DNA from: Incurvaria masculella
Taxonomy: Eukaryota; Arthropoda; Insecta; Lepidoptera; Incurvariidae
DNA: 64,000 bases
NCBI GenBank assembly: GCA_946894095.1
Contig: OX335653.1
Span: forward strand, 10,607,001 to 10,671,000
Direction of reading: 5' to 3'
Below are positions 1 to 9,557 of this stretch, piece by piece. Each line of letters opens with the position of its first letter. The first letter of the stretch is position 1. Under the pieces are notes generated by a model, which was given only the letters and a program-made list of their open reading frames with translations, did not search any database and was not told the origin of the DNA. A program made the translations under genes and the position numbers.

Positions 1-334
1 TGAAAGTGATTTCTAAATTGCCACAAATAAAATATTAAAAATAAAGCTATCAAATTAGAAATTGGTATATAAGGGACCAATCCACTAATTCGCTACCATT
101 AGGTAAGACAGTAACATAAAAAAGTATTCTACTGTTTATCCTCCTTTTTGAAATTACTAAAATAATATATTATAATCACCCCCGCTTCCGAGCAAACTTA
201 AGAAATCCCTAATTTAACACCGACCTACATCTGCGAACAAGTGTGGTAGCGTAGTAGGTTAGTAACCGCAAATATTATACCAGTTACCCTATTCTTGAAT
301 ATTTTATATTTTTCTAGTCCACTTCAGAAACTAA

Positions 335-601
335 GTGGAATTATCAAAAGCTCCCAATTTCACCTTGACAGCGAAATTGGCGGGAAATTCGGTTGTGGGG
401 TATAATACTGCGTTTGAAGACACCCAAGTTAAAATAATGAAGTACACACTCGCCAGCAGTCCGTTCCACAATGTGGTATCATGCATGACACAAGAAAGAC
501 CCGAAGAATTTTGGGTTTCCGAGTCGCTCATGTTTTTCAGAGATAAAAAAGTATCTTATTATCTAACTAAATTGTCCAGTTACCGAGATATACATTTTTG
601 A
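335..601 (+). pseudogene. Porin (VDAC)-like fragment, probably degenerate
   Basis: The frame is open for 88 codons after an in-frame TAA at 332-334 and has no ATG at its head; the first codon is GTG. The segment GYNTAFEDTQVKI followed about 25 residues later by EEFWVS matches the spacing and key residues of mitochondrial voltage-dependent anion channels (GYxTAFDxxxSK ... EFxGS), which form the outer-membrane metabolite pore. This would be roughly the beta-strand 13-16 region of a protein of about 280 residues. A good splice acceptor (tttttctag) ends at 317, but the frame just after it meets the TAA, and the last strands are missing after the TGA at 599. I read it as a diverged porin exon or pseudogene. 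The match is from family recall only. Confidence 0.4.
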
Positions 602-629
602 AATGTATGTATTCGTCTAGTGTAATTTG

Positions 630-722
630 AATGCAATGTTGTAACCGTGCTTATGGAAGCTATTGGCATGGAACCTAGATCCCACGTGGCGCGTCAGGCT
701 TCCATGTCTAGTTACATACAAC
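630..722 (+). repeat. SINE body fragment
   Basis: The stretch carries the SINE body words (rgccgtgct..., ggcatgg.acctag, cacgtgg) and the terminal motif ccatgtctagttacat, with internal deletions against the full copy at 11.73-12.13 kb. No head is present. Confidence 0.5.
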
Positions 723-889
723 GTTCCCACGTTCTTACGGAACATTCGATTATTTTTACACCAAATTAATGAATTACTTTGCATAGAAAGTCTAACTTTG
801 TTTCGGAAAAAATATATTAAACTTTTTTGATTCAATCCCAATAATAATTTCCAAAATTGTATATCTAGCTATTGCAACACCCTGTTCAG

Positions 890-993
890 CAGGGACGCTC
901 GAACGTTTCTTAGGTGAATTACGAGCTTTGCCGACGGCGGCGACGGGGGCGAGGCGGCTCCATTCGTCGAATGTGCTCGAGGGCGTTCGGACG
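890..993 (+). CDS. Candidate internal exon, unknown protein
   Basis: A splice acceptor (cctgttcag, AG at 888-889) and a strong donor (ACG|gtacgt at 994-999) bracket a 104-bp GC-rich segment in AT-rich surroundings. Only one frame is open: GGG at 892 to ACG at 991-993, 34 codons beginning GTLERFLGELRALPTA. I recognise no family. No flanking exon on the same strand supports it, so it may be a chance GC-rich island. Confidence 0.22.
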
Positions 994-1074
994 GTACGTG
1001 ACCGAAGAGATAGGAGTATGAGTTAGAGTGTCAATATTCTCGCACTATCATTGCCGCAGAATGATAGGATGAAA

Positions 1075-1298
1075 AATCTCGTTGTTTGTATGCCCCCCCC
1101 CTTAATTTTTATATTTTTTTATTTTACCTATTTGTTGTTATAGCGGATAACAAAATACACAATAAAAAGACAACTGCCTTCCAATTACGGTTCATGAGAT
1201 ACAGCCCTATGACAGACGGACGGATGGACGAATGGCTGGACAGCGGAGGCTTAGTAATAGAGTTCCGTTCGCACCTTTTGGGTACGGCACCCTTAAAA
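1075..1298 (+). repeat. Lepidopteran (GACG)-type interspersed element, 5'-truncated
   Basis: It holds the poly-C run, the word ttacctatttgttgttatagcgg, a short gacggacgg stretch and the end word ggtacggcacccttaaa. All are shared in order with the copies at 10.9, 41.5 and 63.1 kb. The CCGGCCAAGTGCGAGTCGG head is missing. Confidence 0.75.
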
Positions 1299-1307
1299 CT
1301 GTTTGTT

Positions 1308-1447
1308 TTTTCCATTCAGTTCAAGAAGGGCCTTCCTCACATGGCACCCAATTCCTTCGGGTTTGATTTTAGCCCAACACCTCGCGGGCTAAAATCATGT
1401 CGGTTGGTGTGGACTTAGCATCCATGTCCAGTTACATAAATAATATT
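1308..1447 (+). repeat. SINE body/tail fragment with an internal rearrangement
   Basis: Body words ttttccattcagttcaa and atggcacccaattccttcggg lead into the tail catccatgtccagttacataa. Between them gattttagcccaacacc is followed by its inverse, ggctaaaatcatgtcggt, a local inversion-duplication. It directly follows the GACG-type element. Confidence 0.6.
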
Positions 1448-1781
1448 TTGCGTAACGGTTTTCATTGAACAAGCTATTGTTATGTTAGACGAAAATGTAT
1501 ACTAATCATTTTTCGTATGGGCTAACTGTAAAATAAAAGTGTTTGGAGGTTACCGATTACGCCCTGTGTCCTTTTTATGGTAAACCAATAGTTACACGAA
1601 GCAGCGCATGTCGTAAGAGGAGACTAGGGTATGAAGTAATTAAAGCTAGTATAAAAGTTATATAAGTCGGTATCATAGTCCTATTATCTAATCTTCGGCG
1701 ACGCCACCGCTTATTTCTGATTACGTTAGGCGATATTAATATTCGAACTGACTCAGGCTTGGGCCCTATGTTCCGTGTGTG

Positions 1782-2054
1782 TTATTTGGTGTTCCTGTGA
1801 TCGTATTCTGTGTGTCGCAAGTAGCAATATTGCGGTGCTCCCCTGCGGAGCATATTCGAGCGAAGTCCCACGATGCCGCGAACAGGAATCTCCGCGATTC
1901 GGAATGTGCAGGGTTTGTCGAGAAATTCCTGTAGTGCCTGCGAAACGTCTAAGCCGCCCCTGTACTCATGGAATTCCACGAGTACAGGGGCATCATTGCT
2001 GTTGACGCAGTGTTCAAGAAAGAAGTGGATCGTGTCATTCGTGTCGTTTGAACT
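1782..2054 (-). CDS. Candidate terminal coding exon, unknown protein
   Basis: On the minus strand a strong acceptor (tgattttctag, AG at 2056-2055) is followed at once by 90 open codons and TAA at 1782-1784. Codon choice looks like real coding sequence. The protein runs SSNDTNDTIHFFLEHC... through VEFHEYRGGLDVSQALQEF to ...RHTEYDHRNTK. It is globular and charged, with no membrane segment or low-complexity run, and I recognise no domain. An in-frame stop sits just upstream of the acceptor, as expected for an intron. A near-perfect 34-bp palindrome (1957-1990) lies within it. It could be the last exon of a host gene or a transposon-derived exon. No polyadenylation signal is obvious close downstream. 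Confidence 0.42.
   Translation of the reverse strand, partial: SSNDTNDTIHFFLEHCVNSNDAPVLVEFHEYRGGLDVSQALQEFLDKPCTFRIAEIPVRGIVGLRSNMLRRGAPQYCYLRHTEYDHRNTK
1957..1990. repeat. 34-bp near-perfect palindrome
   Basis: CCCCTGTACTCATGG and the inverse CCACGAGTACAGGGG flank an AATT centre, with one A/G wobble pair as the only mismatch. It lies inside the candidate minus-strand exon. Confidence 0.8.
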
Positions 2055-2785
2055 CTAGAAAATCAGTAGTGAGCGAATGAACCAAAAACACTCGCCAGCG
2101 CTGCTGCCATTGTATGTCAAGTGGATACGCCGCCCCCATACCAATGAGGTTCGGTTGCAACTCCCGTCCTTCTATGCTCGCTGCCAGAAAAGCACTGTGT
2201 CACGTCATACAAGAAACGATAGATACCTATGTAAGATTAAAGTGGTCTATAGCATAGTGTTACGACCTGAAGTATCGGAGACTACATTCTACCCACATCT
2301 GTCGAACTGCTGGGCGCTGGCACGCAATTTTCAAAATTATGATTTTTTTTCAAAAACAGGCTTCACAAAATTTCAGTTGAGAAATGGTATCTGTAGAGAC
2401 TAGTTGAAACGGAGACGCACTCCGCGCGTGATATGGCACCCCGTTTATTCCGTGATAGGCTTTTATACCTACGCTAGTATGTTATCCGCGTTCGTACAAA
2501 TGTGGGAACAAAAAAGGATGCATCGTGCTAGAAGATAGAGTTCTGCAATATCCAAGATCAACCTTAATTGAACGAAAGCGTACGACAAACGAATCCGCCA
2601 AACAAGGCAAGAACACTTACACAAACGCTTGTAAATTGGCAAATTAACGTTGTTTAATAACTTCTGAGGCGGGCCGTGCGAGGCTCGGGCGGGGCGGCGG
2701 GACGGTGCCGGGAGTCAACCGCTCGACGCGCCCTAGAGTGCTTGACGAAGATAATTAAACTCGAACAGCAGCCCAACTTCCATGC

Positions 2786-3089
2786 GTCGCGCGTAGGGTT
2801 GCCAAAAGTCATGAAACTGAGAGCGGGACCGGGTAAACCGGGCCTTGGCTTTAGCCAAAATCAAGGGGTCTGATTTTCTGAATCCAAATTCGCTGTGTTG
2901 ACCAATTCGAATAAATATTTCTCTTTAATAAATATGTATCTTAATTAATTAATATTCAATAAATAATCAAATTTTCGGAAAAACGGTAGATTTGGGGAAC
3001 TTTATTTAGTTTTAATGCGGGATGTGATTTACCCATAAAAACGGGACACGTCCCGCTTTTTCGGGACGTATGACAACCCTAGTCGCGCG
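2786..3089. mobile_element. hAT-type MITE (288 bp) with 8-bp TSD
   Basis: The element at 2794-3081 has inverted ends TAGGGTTGCCA / TGACAACCCTA and is flanked on both sides by the perfect 8-bp direct repeat GTCGCGCG (2786-2793 and 3082-3089). An 8-bp duplication is characteristic of hAT transposons. It encodes no transposase and is AT-rich inside, while the flanks are strongly GC-rich. A second inner complementarity (cgggaccgg near the left, cgggacacgtcccg near the right) suggests fold-back potential. Confidence 0.75.
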
Positions 3090-3291
3090 GTGCCGCTGCC
3101 GCCACGCCCTGCGCACTGCCTCGGTAACCACTGATAAAGGTGAATGGGATGTCAGCATTTTATGATTGCATACATTTTAGGTAAAATGAAGGGGGTGAAT
3201 ATAATATATTGTATACTGTGCGAACTAATAACTAACAGATATAGATGGGGAACTGCCGGTGAATTGGGCGTGTCGTGAACGAATTTCTAAG

Positions 3292-3348
3292 TACGGTTGA
3301 ACGGTGCCTAGGTCACCGTCGGCAATCCTAGGTCACCGTTCAACCGTA
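3292..3348. repeat. Inverted repeat, ~21-bp arms
   Basis: TACGGTTGAACGGTG-CCTAGG pairs with CCTAGGTCACCGTTCAACCGTA (one unpaired base), around a loop of about 13 nt. It is in unannotated DNA with no gene beside it. Confidence 0.7.
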
Positions 3349-3566
3349 TCCCTAGGGAAAAATTAGAACTGGATAGTTATATCTCTGTCAGATGCAATGA
3401 AATAGTTAAAACAAAAGAGAGCGATGGTTCACTGACGACACGTCCACCTAGTAGATTAGTTAGTAGACAAGTTTGTGCTGTGTGGGTTCCAGCACTTAAA
3501 TAATACAATTGGACGTACTGCATTTCTTCCCGTGATGTCGTAAGACCCGACTAAGGGATTCGTCGT

Positions 3567-3830
3567 TTGTGGTTCGGATTCCAAGTTAAACTGTTGGTCC
3601 CCTTCCTTACCTACTAGGTGGTAGGGTTAATCCAGGCTGGTATCATAGCATTGAATAAACGATGGACGAAGCGGAAATGAAAATGTCCGCAATTCACTCC
3701 AGTCTAATGTAGCTATACAATAAAAATAATGTGCTGGAATGACACCTAGTTCCCATGAGGTATTTTGGCCTAATATCATAATACATAGTAGGTATGGTTA
3801 CCACCCATGTCCAGTCGCATAAAAAAATTA
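3567..3830 (+). repeat. SINE body, headless
   Basis: It begins at the shared body word gtggttcggattcc and runs through taaactg.tggtcccctt, ctaggtggtagggttaatcc and cacctagttcccatgagg to ccatgtccagtcgcataaaaaa. The body resembles the 5S-headed subfamily, but no 5S-like head is visible upstream. Confidence 0.65.
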
Positions 3831-3964
3831 AAACATTTAGATCACGACCGCGCCCAATATCGATTAGCCTCGTCAATGAACACCGAGGGATCGCGCCAAT
3901 GGGGCTGCTGAACTGAGCAGCTTTTAGGTCAGGGGCATGGGACTAATAATAATTGTCAATTGCA

Positions 3965-4148
3965 ATAAAAATTGTCAGTGTTTCCATTCAGCTCAATTTA
4001 GCCGTGCACACAAATAGAAGGTCCTGGCGTAGCACCTAGTCTTTCGGGAATGCCGTATGTTGGGCTTATATCATGATGGCGGGTGTGATATTTGTTGGCA
4101 TGCCCATGTCTGACGGTCAGCCACCCATGTCCAGTTACATAAAAAAAG
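3965..4148 (+). repeat. SINE 3' half
   Basis: It contains gtgtttccattcagctcaat, aaggtcctggcgtagcacctag, tttcgggaatg and the tail cacccatgtccagttacat followed by a short A-run. A small duplication sits near ttggcatgcccatg. Confidence 0.6.
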
Positions 4149-4988
4149 AGTCTACAAAACGTTTTTTCCCATAATTGGGGTGCAAGAAAATGTCTCAGCG
4201 CTCCTTAGTCGATGGTGGCTTGTGTCGACGCAGGCGGCAGATAGAGCGTGGGAGGGCTGCGCCGCGGGCCCGGGGTCGCGGGTGCGGGGCAGCGGGGGGA
4301 CGCGGGACGTACATAGGAAAGTAGGTCGGCGTGATATAAGGTAGAAAGCATTCGAACCTTACAGATTAGGGTTGGCGACGGACGTGCCGGGAATTCGCCG
4401 GCCCGCAGCGGTCGTGTAAGTTATGATACCGTAAAACCTACTCAATATATGTATATTCCTCATTTTTGCCGTTTTCCAGGTGAAGCCAGGTAGAAAGGGA
4501 GTGAAATTGACTAATCTTATTCGAATTATCACAATCGATGCATGCCTAGTGACAATCGAGATGTATGTCAAGCTCCGAGTAACAGACTCTTCTGTTCTGA
4601 ACATATTTTCTGATTAAGCCTATAAAAGCTACTCTAGTCGGTATTATATAAGTTAAAATACGAAAAACTAATCGGAAATAAATTAGATATAATCTCGGCC
4701 GTCTGAATAGAACTGGAATGTATTATATATAAACAATGGAACCAATGTGCCTGAACTGTTTTGAAGATAAGATTAATTGTTGGTGGTTAAAGTTTAGGGT
4801 TAACACAAATGGTAAAATGTATTAGGAGTATTATTTTGTATGCATCCCTACATCCCTTCCCCCTAAATTCAGGGGTACCTCGGGGCCGTCAACGAGACGC
4901 ACGGCACGGCGCTGTATCGAGTCCAAGAGCCAAGCCGGCAGCGGAGCCGTTCCGCAGATGCGAACAATACTCCACGCAAAAGGAGCAT
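4149..4988. other. No gene seen; one GC-rich patch
   Basis: 4255-4310 is G/C-rich (gccgcgggcccggggtcgcg). The rest is AT-rich without a splice-bounded open frame or a repeat that I can match elsewhere in the window. Confidence 0.4.
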
Positions 4989-5216
4989 CAGGACTATTCC
5001 TGGTATTCAGTAATCATGAATCAGGAATCTTGAGTCTAGAAAACCGCTTTTATAGCGATTTTCGAAGCAAGTTTTTCAACGGAAAACCTTGATTAATTAA
5101 AAAGACTGTGCTCCGGAATATTTTCGTCAAGAAAATCGCTTTAAAAACCGCTACAAAAGCAGTTTTCTAGACTCAGGATTCCTGATTCCTGATTACGGAA
5201 TGCCAGGAATAGACCT
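4989..5216. mobile_element. Fold-back MITE with ~75-bp terminal inverted repeats
   Basis: The left arm (ctattcctggtattcagtaa, then atcaggaatcttgagtctag, then aaaaccgctttta) is the reverse complement of the right arm (aaaagcagttttctagactc, aggattcctgattcctgat, ccaggaatagacc) with few mismatches. No open frame lies in the short centre. Related pieces lie at 6376-6424, 10375-10505 and 34778-34990. Confidence 0.75.
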
Positions 5217-5425
5217 GCGTTGGTTCGGCGTGAAATACTAACGCACCCTTTTAAACAAGCTTTTTAGTAGCCAGCGTATGATGATAGTAGCGTATTCCCT
5301 AGATATGGCGTCCGAAGTTCAATTCATGCGTCAGGTGCAACCAAGAATCCCAAATTTGTCTCAATTCTTAATTGTTCGATGAATAGCTCTGCTTAGATTA
5401 GGTTTCACTAGTATACACATTTAAT

Positions 5426-5975
5426 TTAAGGTGGCCCATCCCGCTCATCTCCCCATACAAAAAGGGAAAGAAGATCACGCTCATATTTCTTTTCAGAGTT
5501 CCAAAATTTTGCTCAAAATAGCTTTATTTGATCGAACTAGATGTCTGATGACCATTGGCATTGTAAAATTGTATTTGCTTTCTAAGTTATAAGGTCCGAA
5601 AGTTCGAATTATTCGCGCGTTTTATGCAATATCTTTGGAGGTGGATTACGCATTGATAAAGTAAGAATATCTAAAAAAGATTAGTCATCAGACATAGCTT
5701 ATTTAATCAAGATTTATAATCTATTTGGTTTTTGTTAGATTTTTGACTACAGCGGTCGTGGTTTACTTTTAGCTATAAGTCGTTTTGAAATTAGAATTTT
5801 CGTAAATCTTAGCAAATCATACACTATGCACATTGTCTTTTTTGTGGACATGTTGCATCTTCCTCATCACGGAGCCTGTCTTGTTCTTTAAAACCGAGAA
5901 GGTCCCAGAGCGCAACAGCACGGTTTTGTACCGTGCCCGCGAATGAGTTAGGCCCGCCGGGTTGGGCCACCTTAA
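5426..5975. mobile_element. TTAA-MITE family A, copy 1 (full length)
   Basis: The element is flanked by TTAA on both sides (5426-5429, 5972-5975). Its inverted ends are GGTGGCCCATCCCG and CGGGTTGGGCCACC. A TTAA duplication is the hallmark of piggyBac-type integration. It is about 550 bp long, non-coding and probably moved by a piggyBac-like transposase encoded elsewhere. Five other copies lie in this window. Confidence 0.8.
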
Positions 5976-6375
5976 GAAAACAGTTTTTAGTTTCAGCTTT
6001 GTATCATTACGATATGTTATTACTGCTGTGAGAAGTGAGCTTAAACAATAGCCGACATGAAACTTTCTACTGCATGGATGCGCGGGTAAAAACATTGTGT
6101 CGTAGAAGCCGGAAAGAAGGTAAGCATTTTTAACTAACGTTTTTTAATCATCTCCCCTAAACGCGCGCATTGGTACTGCTTAAGAATAAAAAAATCATCT
6201 TTTTTATTTTGGTGAAATAAAAATAAAATTGGATTCGAACCCATTAACCACGGTTCGATTCCCACAGGCAGTCACGGTTTCGTTTAAAAGTAATATCATG
6301 TTCGGCGAAATTAAAAATACATTGCCGCATTAGATACGCTGTGCCGATGAGAGGAGGGTGTCAATTCTTGATATT

Positions 6376-6424
6376 CCACGTTCAGGAATCAGGAATCTTA
6401 CAGTTGAGAAATCTGTTTTCATAA
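6376..6424. repeat. Left arm of fold-back MITE family, interrupted
   Basis: ttcaggaatcaggaatctt and gagaaatctgttttca match the left arm of the 4989-5216 element. The arm stops at the T/A-rich tail of the retrotransposon, and a matching right arm lies beyond that element at about 10375-10505. The simplest reading is a fold-back element split by later insertions. Confidence 0.5.
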
Positions 6425-6575
6425 AAAAATAAAAAAAAATAAAAAATAAAAAATAAAAATAAAAATAGCCTTTATTTCTGCTACAATTTGATCTTGACAT
6501 ATAAGATTAAACTATTTTATGGTATTATAGGTGTTAATGGTTACATGTATGATTATAAATGAATGTAAATGTAAG

Positions 6576-9557
6576 TTAATTTATTTTAGTAGTAGTAGTC
6601 GCCTCTGCGGCGTAGGCCTCTCCTAAACCTTTCCATACCTCTCTTTCCCGCGCTTCTCGCATCCATAAGGGTCCACATCGCTGGTTAAAGATGTCTCTCC
6701 ATCTTTTATTTGGTCTTCCTTTTTTCCTTTTCCTGTCTCTTGGTACCCATTCTGTTAGACGTTTTGTCCATTTGTTATTATTTGTCCTACAAATGTGTCC
6801 TGCCCATTGCCACTTGAGTTTTCGCGTTCTTTTCCTTACATCTATCAATTTAGTTTTTTCTCTGATTTTTATGTTTTTAACCTTATCTGATAGTTTTAGG
6901 CCAAGCATGCTCCTTTCCATTTTGCGTTGGCAGATAGCAATTCTTTCTTCGTCTTCTTTTCTTAGTGACCACGTCTGGCAACCATAAGTCAGGCATGGCA
7001 ATATCACTACTTCGTAGAGTTTTTTCTTGATGTTTATGTTCATATCCTTATTTTTCATTATTTCCTTCAATCCCCAATATTTCCTCCAGGCTAGAGTTAT
7101 CCTTCTTTCTATCTCTTTTTCTGTATTATTTCCGAATGATACTAGCTGACCTAAATATATATATTCATTTACATATTCGATGTTTTCGTTTGCTATTGTA
7201 ATATCCCGTGGGATTCCATTTGTGACTATCTTGGTTTTCGACATATTCATTGACAATCCCACTTTTTTACTTTCCGTTGCTAGTTCGATCACCATACACT
7301 CCAATTCGGTGGCGCTTTCTGCGAAAAGGACAATGTCGTCTGCGAATCGCAAGTGGTTCAGTAGTTCTCCATCTACCTGTATTCCTTTTGTTTCCCAATC
7401 TAGATGTCTGAAAATGGATTCGAGCACCGCTGAAAACAATTTCGGAGAGAGAGGGTCTCCTTGCCTTACTCCTTTTTGTATGGGGAATTCTGTACCCTCG
7501 CGTTCTAGGCGCACTTTGGCGTGACCTTTTGTGTATATACTCTTTATTAAGCTAACGTACTTCTGGTTGACACCTTGTTGTGTAAGTGATGCCCATATAG
7601 TTTCGAAGTGTAGAGAATCGAATGCCTTTGTGTAATCTATGAAGCACATATATAACGTCTTTCCATATTCCTTGGTTTTTTCAATTAGTTGCGTTATAAC
7701 TTGTATGTGATCTATAGTCGAGTAACCCTTGCGGAAACCCGCTTGTTCGCGCGGTTGGTTTTCATCGAGACTCTTTGATATTCTATTCAATATGATCTTT
7801 GAAAAAATTTTATATAAATTTGTCATGAGACTAATTGGTCTGTAGTTTCCTAGGTCGCTTCTATCCCCTTTTTTGAAGAGGAGTATTATTGTAGATTTTG
7901 ACCATTGATCTGCTGTGGTTTCGGTTCTAAGTATGTTATTGAATAATACTTCAAGGGGTTTCAAAAGGATAGTAGATAGAGCTTTCAGTACTTCATTGGC
8001 AATGTTGTCGTTTCCTGGAGTCTTGTCGTTTTTTTGAGATTTTATTGCATGTTCGATTTCTGATCTGAGAATGATTGGTGTTTCTGTAATTGTATTCGCT
8101 GCATTATATTTGTTCATGTTAGTACATAAGGAGGAGCAAGCGCTATCTGTAGCAGTGTAGAGATTTTTATAAAATAGTGAGGCCTCGTTTATTATATCAA
8201 GGCGTCGTGATTGCATAATTCCCTGTTTATTTTTCAGTGTTCCTGTCCACTCTGACTTATCACTTAACTCTTTGTAAGCTTTTCGTGTAGCCCCAGCTTT
8301 ACCTACGAATTTTTCGAAGGTACTTTGTCGTATTTTTCGTTTTTGTTGTGTAAAATTTCTATTAATTTTTTTGCTTACTCGTGTTATTTCTTCTTTTATT
8401 TCTTTTGTTCTTTTTTGCTTGTATAGTTCTTTTCTCTGTTCTAAAAGGTCTTTTATTTCTTCGTTTATATATTTATTAATATGTTTCTTTTTTCTTGGGA
8501 GCTGTTTCAGAAACTCTTTTAACTCTATTTCCAACTTGTCGTATTGTTTTTGTACTTCAGCATGTGTACTAACAGCTCCTATAAATTTATTGTCCCAATA
8601 TCTAGCGTCGTATTCTGAAACCTGCAGAGGTTCTTTGGTGTAATCGGTAGACTTTATTTTCCTTCTTTTTGATTTTGAAGTCAAGGATAATTCGCATCTA
8701 ATCATCCTGTGATCCGAATTGAAGTTCAGGTTTTTGATGATATCGAATGTTTTTATATGGCTTGGTTGATTCGTTAATATGTAGTCAATCTCGTTAAAAT
8801 ATTGATTGTTTGGAGATCGCCAAGTCCATTTTTTGTGTGATTTGCATGGAAACATGCTGTTCATGAAGTAGTAATCATTTTCGACTGCAAATTCTACTAG
8901 TTTCTGGCCGTGTGGGCTTCTTTTTCCGTATGCGTATTGTCCTATGTTTTTTCCCTCATTTTTTTGTGCTTTTCCTATTTTTGCATTGAAGTCTCCGAGT
9001 AAAATTATATTTTTTGTTTGAATAGAGTCCAAGGCGGATTGTAACGTTGCATAAAATTGTTCTATTTCTTCTTTAGTGTATTTCTCTGTGGGGGCGTATG
9101 ATTGCACAAGAGACCAGGTAGAGTTGTCGGATGTTTGTATCTCTAGTATCGCCACACGGTCCGAAAAGCTTTTTATATTCACTATTTTATTCTTTAAATG
9201 TTTTTTAATCAAGAATCCAACTCCATTTCTTCCGTTCGTCCCAGATGTATGAAATAAGATAAAATCTGTGTGTTCTTCTATTGTTTCCTTTTCTCTTCTC
9301 GTTTCGCATAAACCTATAACATCCCATTTTATTGACATAACAGCGTATCTTAATTCTTGTATTTTGCTGTCCGATAATAAGGTTCTAACGTTGATACTTG
9401 CTATGTAGAGATTTTGAGATTTTTGCCTTTTTTGTTTGTTTGTGTTGCTAGTATTGTTTGATCGGTTTTTATTGTGATTTAGGAGGTGATGGTCTGACTC
9501 CTCCACGGTGACCAGCCGGCTTGGAGAAGGTAGAGAGTTTGAAGAGGCGCCTGTCAG
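6576..9557 (-). CDS. RTE ORF2: AP-endonuclease/reverse transcriptase
   Basis: This protein nicks target DNA and copies the element RNA at the nick (target-primed reverse transcription). Numbering from the first GTG at 9506 gives 976 residues. Endonuclease motifs: N39 in SINVRTL, E68 in LCETR, GDFNAKIG (172-179), D241 in EIDYIL, SDHRM (264-268). Reverse transcriptase motifs: NYRPISL (554-560), D624 in FIDYTKAFD, QGDPLSP (682-688), FADD (721-724). The C-terminal part has GHICR and GRPNKRWRDIF. All catalytic residues are present and no stop interrupts them, so the copy may be recent. The frame is open back to the ORF1 stop region but has no ATG there. The first in-frame ATG is codon 57, after catalytic N39, so AUG initiation would yield a broken endonuclease. 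The frame is entered by a -1 shift from ORF1 (see the heptamer at 9557-9563). Confidence 0.93.
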   Translation of the reverse strand: MTGASSNSLPSPSRLVTVEESDHHLLNHNKNRSNNTSNTNKQKRQKSQNLYIASINVRTLLSDSKIQELRYAVMSIKWDVIGLCETRREKETIEEHTDFILFHTSGTNGRNGVGFLIKKHLKNKIVNIKSFSDRVAILEIQTSDNSTWSLVQSYAPTEKYTKEEIEQFYATLQSALDSIQTKNIILLGDFNAKIGKAQKNEGKNIGQYAYGKRSPHGQKLVEFAVENDYYFMNSMFPCKSHKKWTWRSPNNQYFNEIDYILTNQPSHIKTFDIIKNLNFNSDHRMIRCELSLTSKSKRRKIKSTDYTKEPLQVSEYDARYWDNKFIGAVSTHAEVQKQYDKLEIELKEFLKQLPRKKKHINKYINEEIKDLLEQRKELYKQKRTKEIKEEITRVSKKINRNFTQQKRKIRQSTFEKFVGKAGATRKAYKELSDKSEWTGTLKNKQGIMQSRRLDIINEASLFYKNLYTATDSACSSLCTNMNKYNAANTITETPIILRSEIEHAIKSQKNDKTPGNDNIANEVLKALSTILLKPLEVLFNNILRTETTADQWSKSTIILLFKKGDRSDLGNYRPISLMTNLYKIFSKIILNRISKSLDENQPREQAGFRKGYSTIDHIQVITQLIEKTKEYGKTLYMCFIDYTKAFDSLHFETIWASLTQQGVNQKYVSLIKSIYTKGHAKVRLEREGTEFPIQKGVRQGDPLSPKLFSAVLESIFRHLDWETKGIQVDGELLNHLRFADDIVLFAESATELECMVIELATESKKVGLSMNMSKTKIVTNGIPRDITIANENIEYVNEYIYLGQLVSFGNNTEKEIERRITLAWRKYWGLKEIMKNKDMNINIKKKLYEVVILPCLTYGCQTWSLRKEDEERIAICQRKMERSMLGLKLSDKVKNIKIREKTKLIDVRKRTRKLKWQWAGHICRTNNNKWTKRLTEWVPRDRKRKKGRPNKRWRDIFNQRCGPLWMREAREREVWKGLGEAYAAEATTTTKIN
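9501..9526 (-). promoter_or_regulatory. Bulged hairpin downstream of the ORF1 stop
   Basis: On the minus strand CTCCA-AGC-CGG, loop CTGGTCA, CCG-TGGAG forms an 8-bp stem with a 3-nt bulge. It starts 30 nt after the slippery heptamer, farther than the usual 5-9 nt, so its part in frameshifting is doubtful. A short self-complementary AGGCGCCT lies closer (9545-9552). Confidence 0.35.

Noticed and set aside
2077..2403. 108-codon plus-strand frame starting with a true ATG
   Set aside because: It lies in what would be the intron just upstream of the minus-strand exon candidate, has no protein-like features, and shows no splice or promoter support.
6235..6295. tRNA gene suggested by ggttcgattcccacagg
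   Set aside because: A B-box-like word is present but no A box at the right spacing and no acceptor stem can be drawn.
6691..8643. Several hydrophobic plus-strand frames of 90-114 codons
   Set aside because: All are antisense to the intact RTE ORF2.
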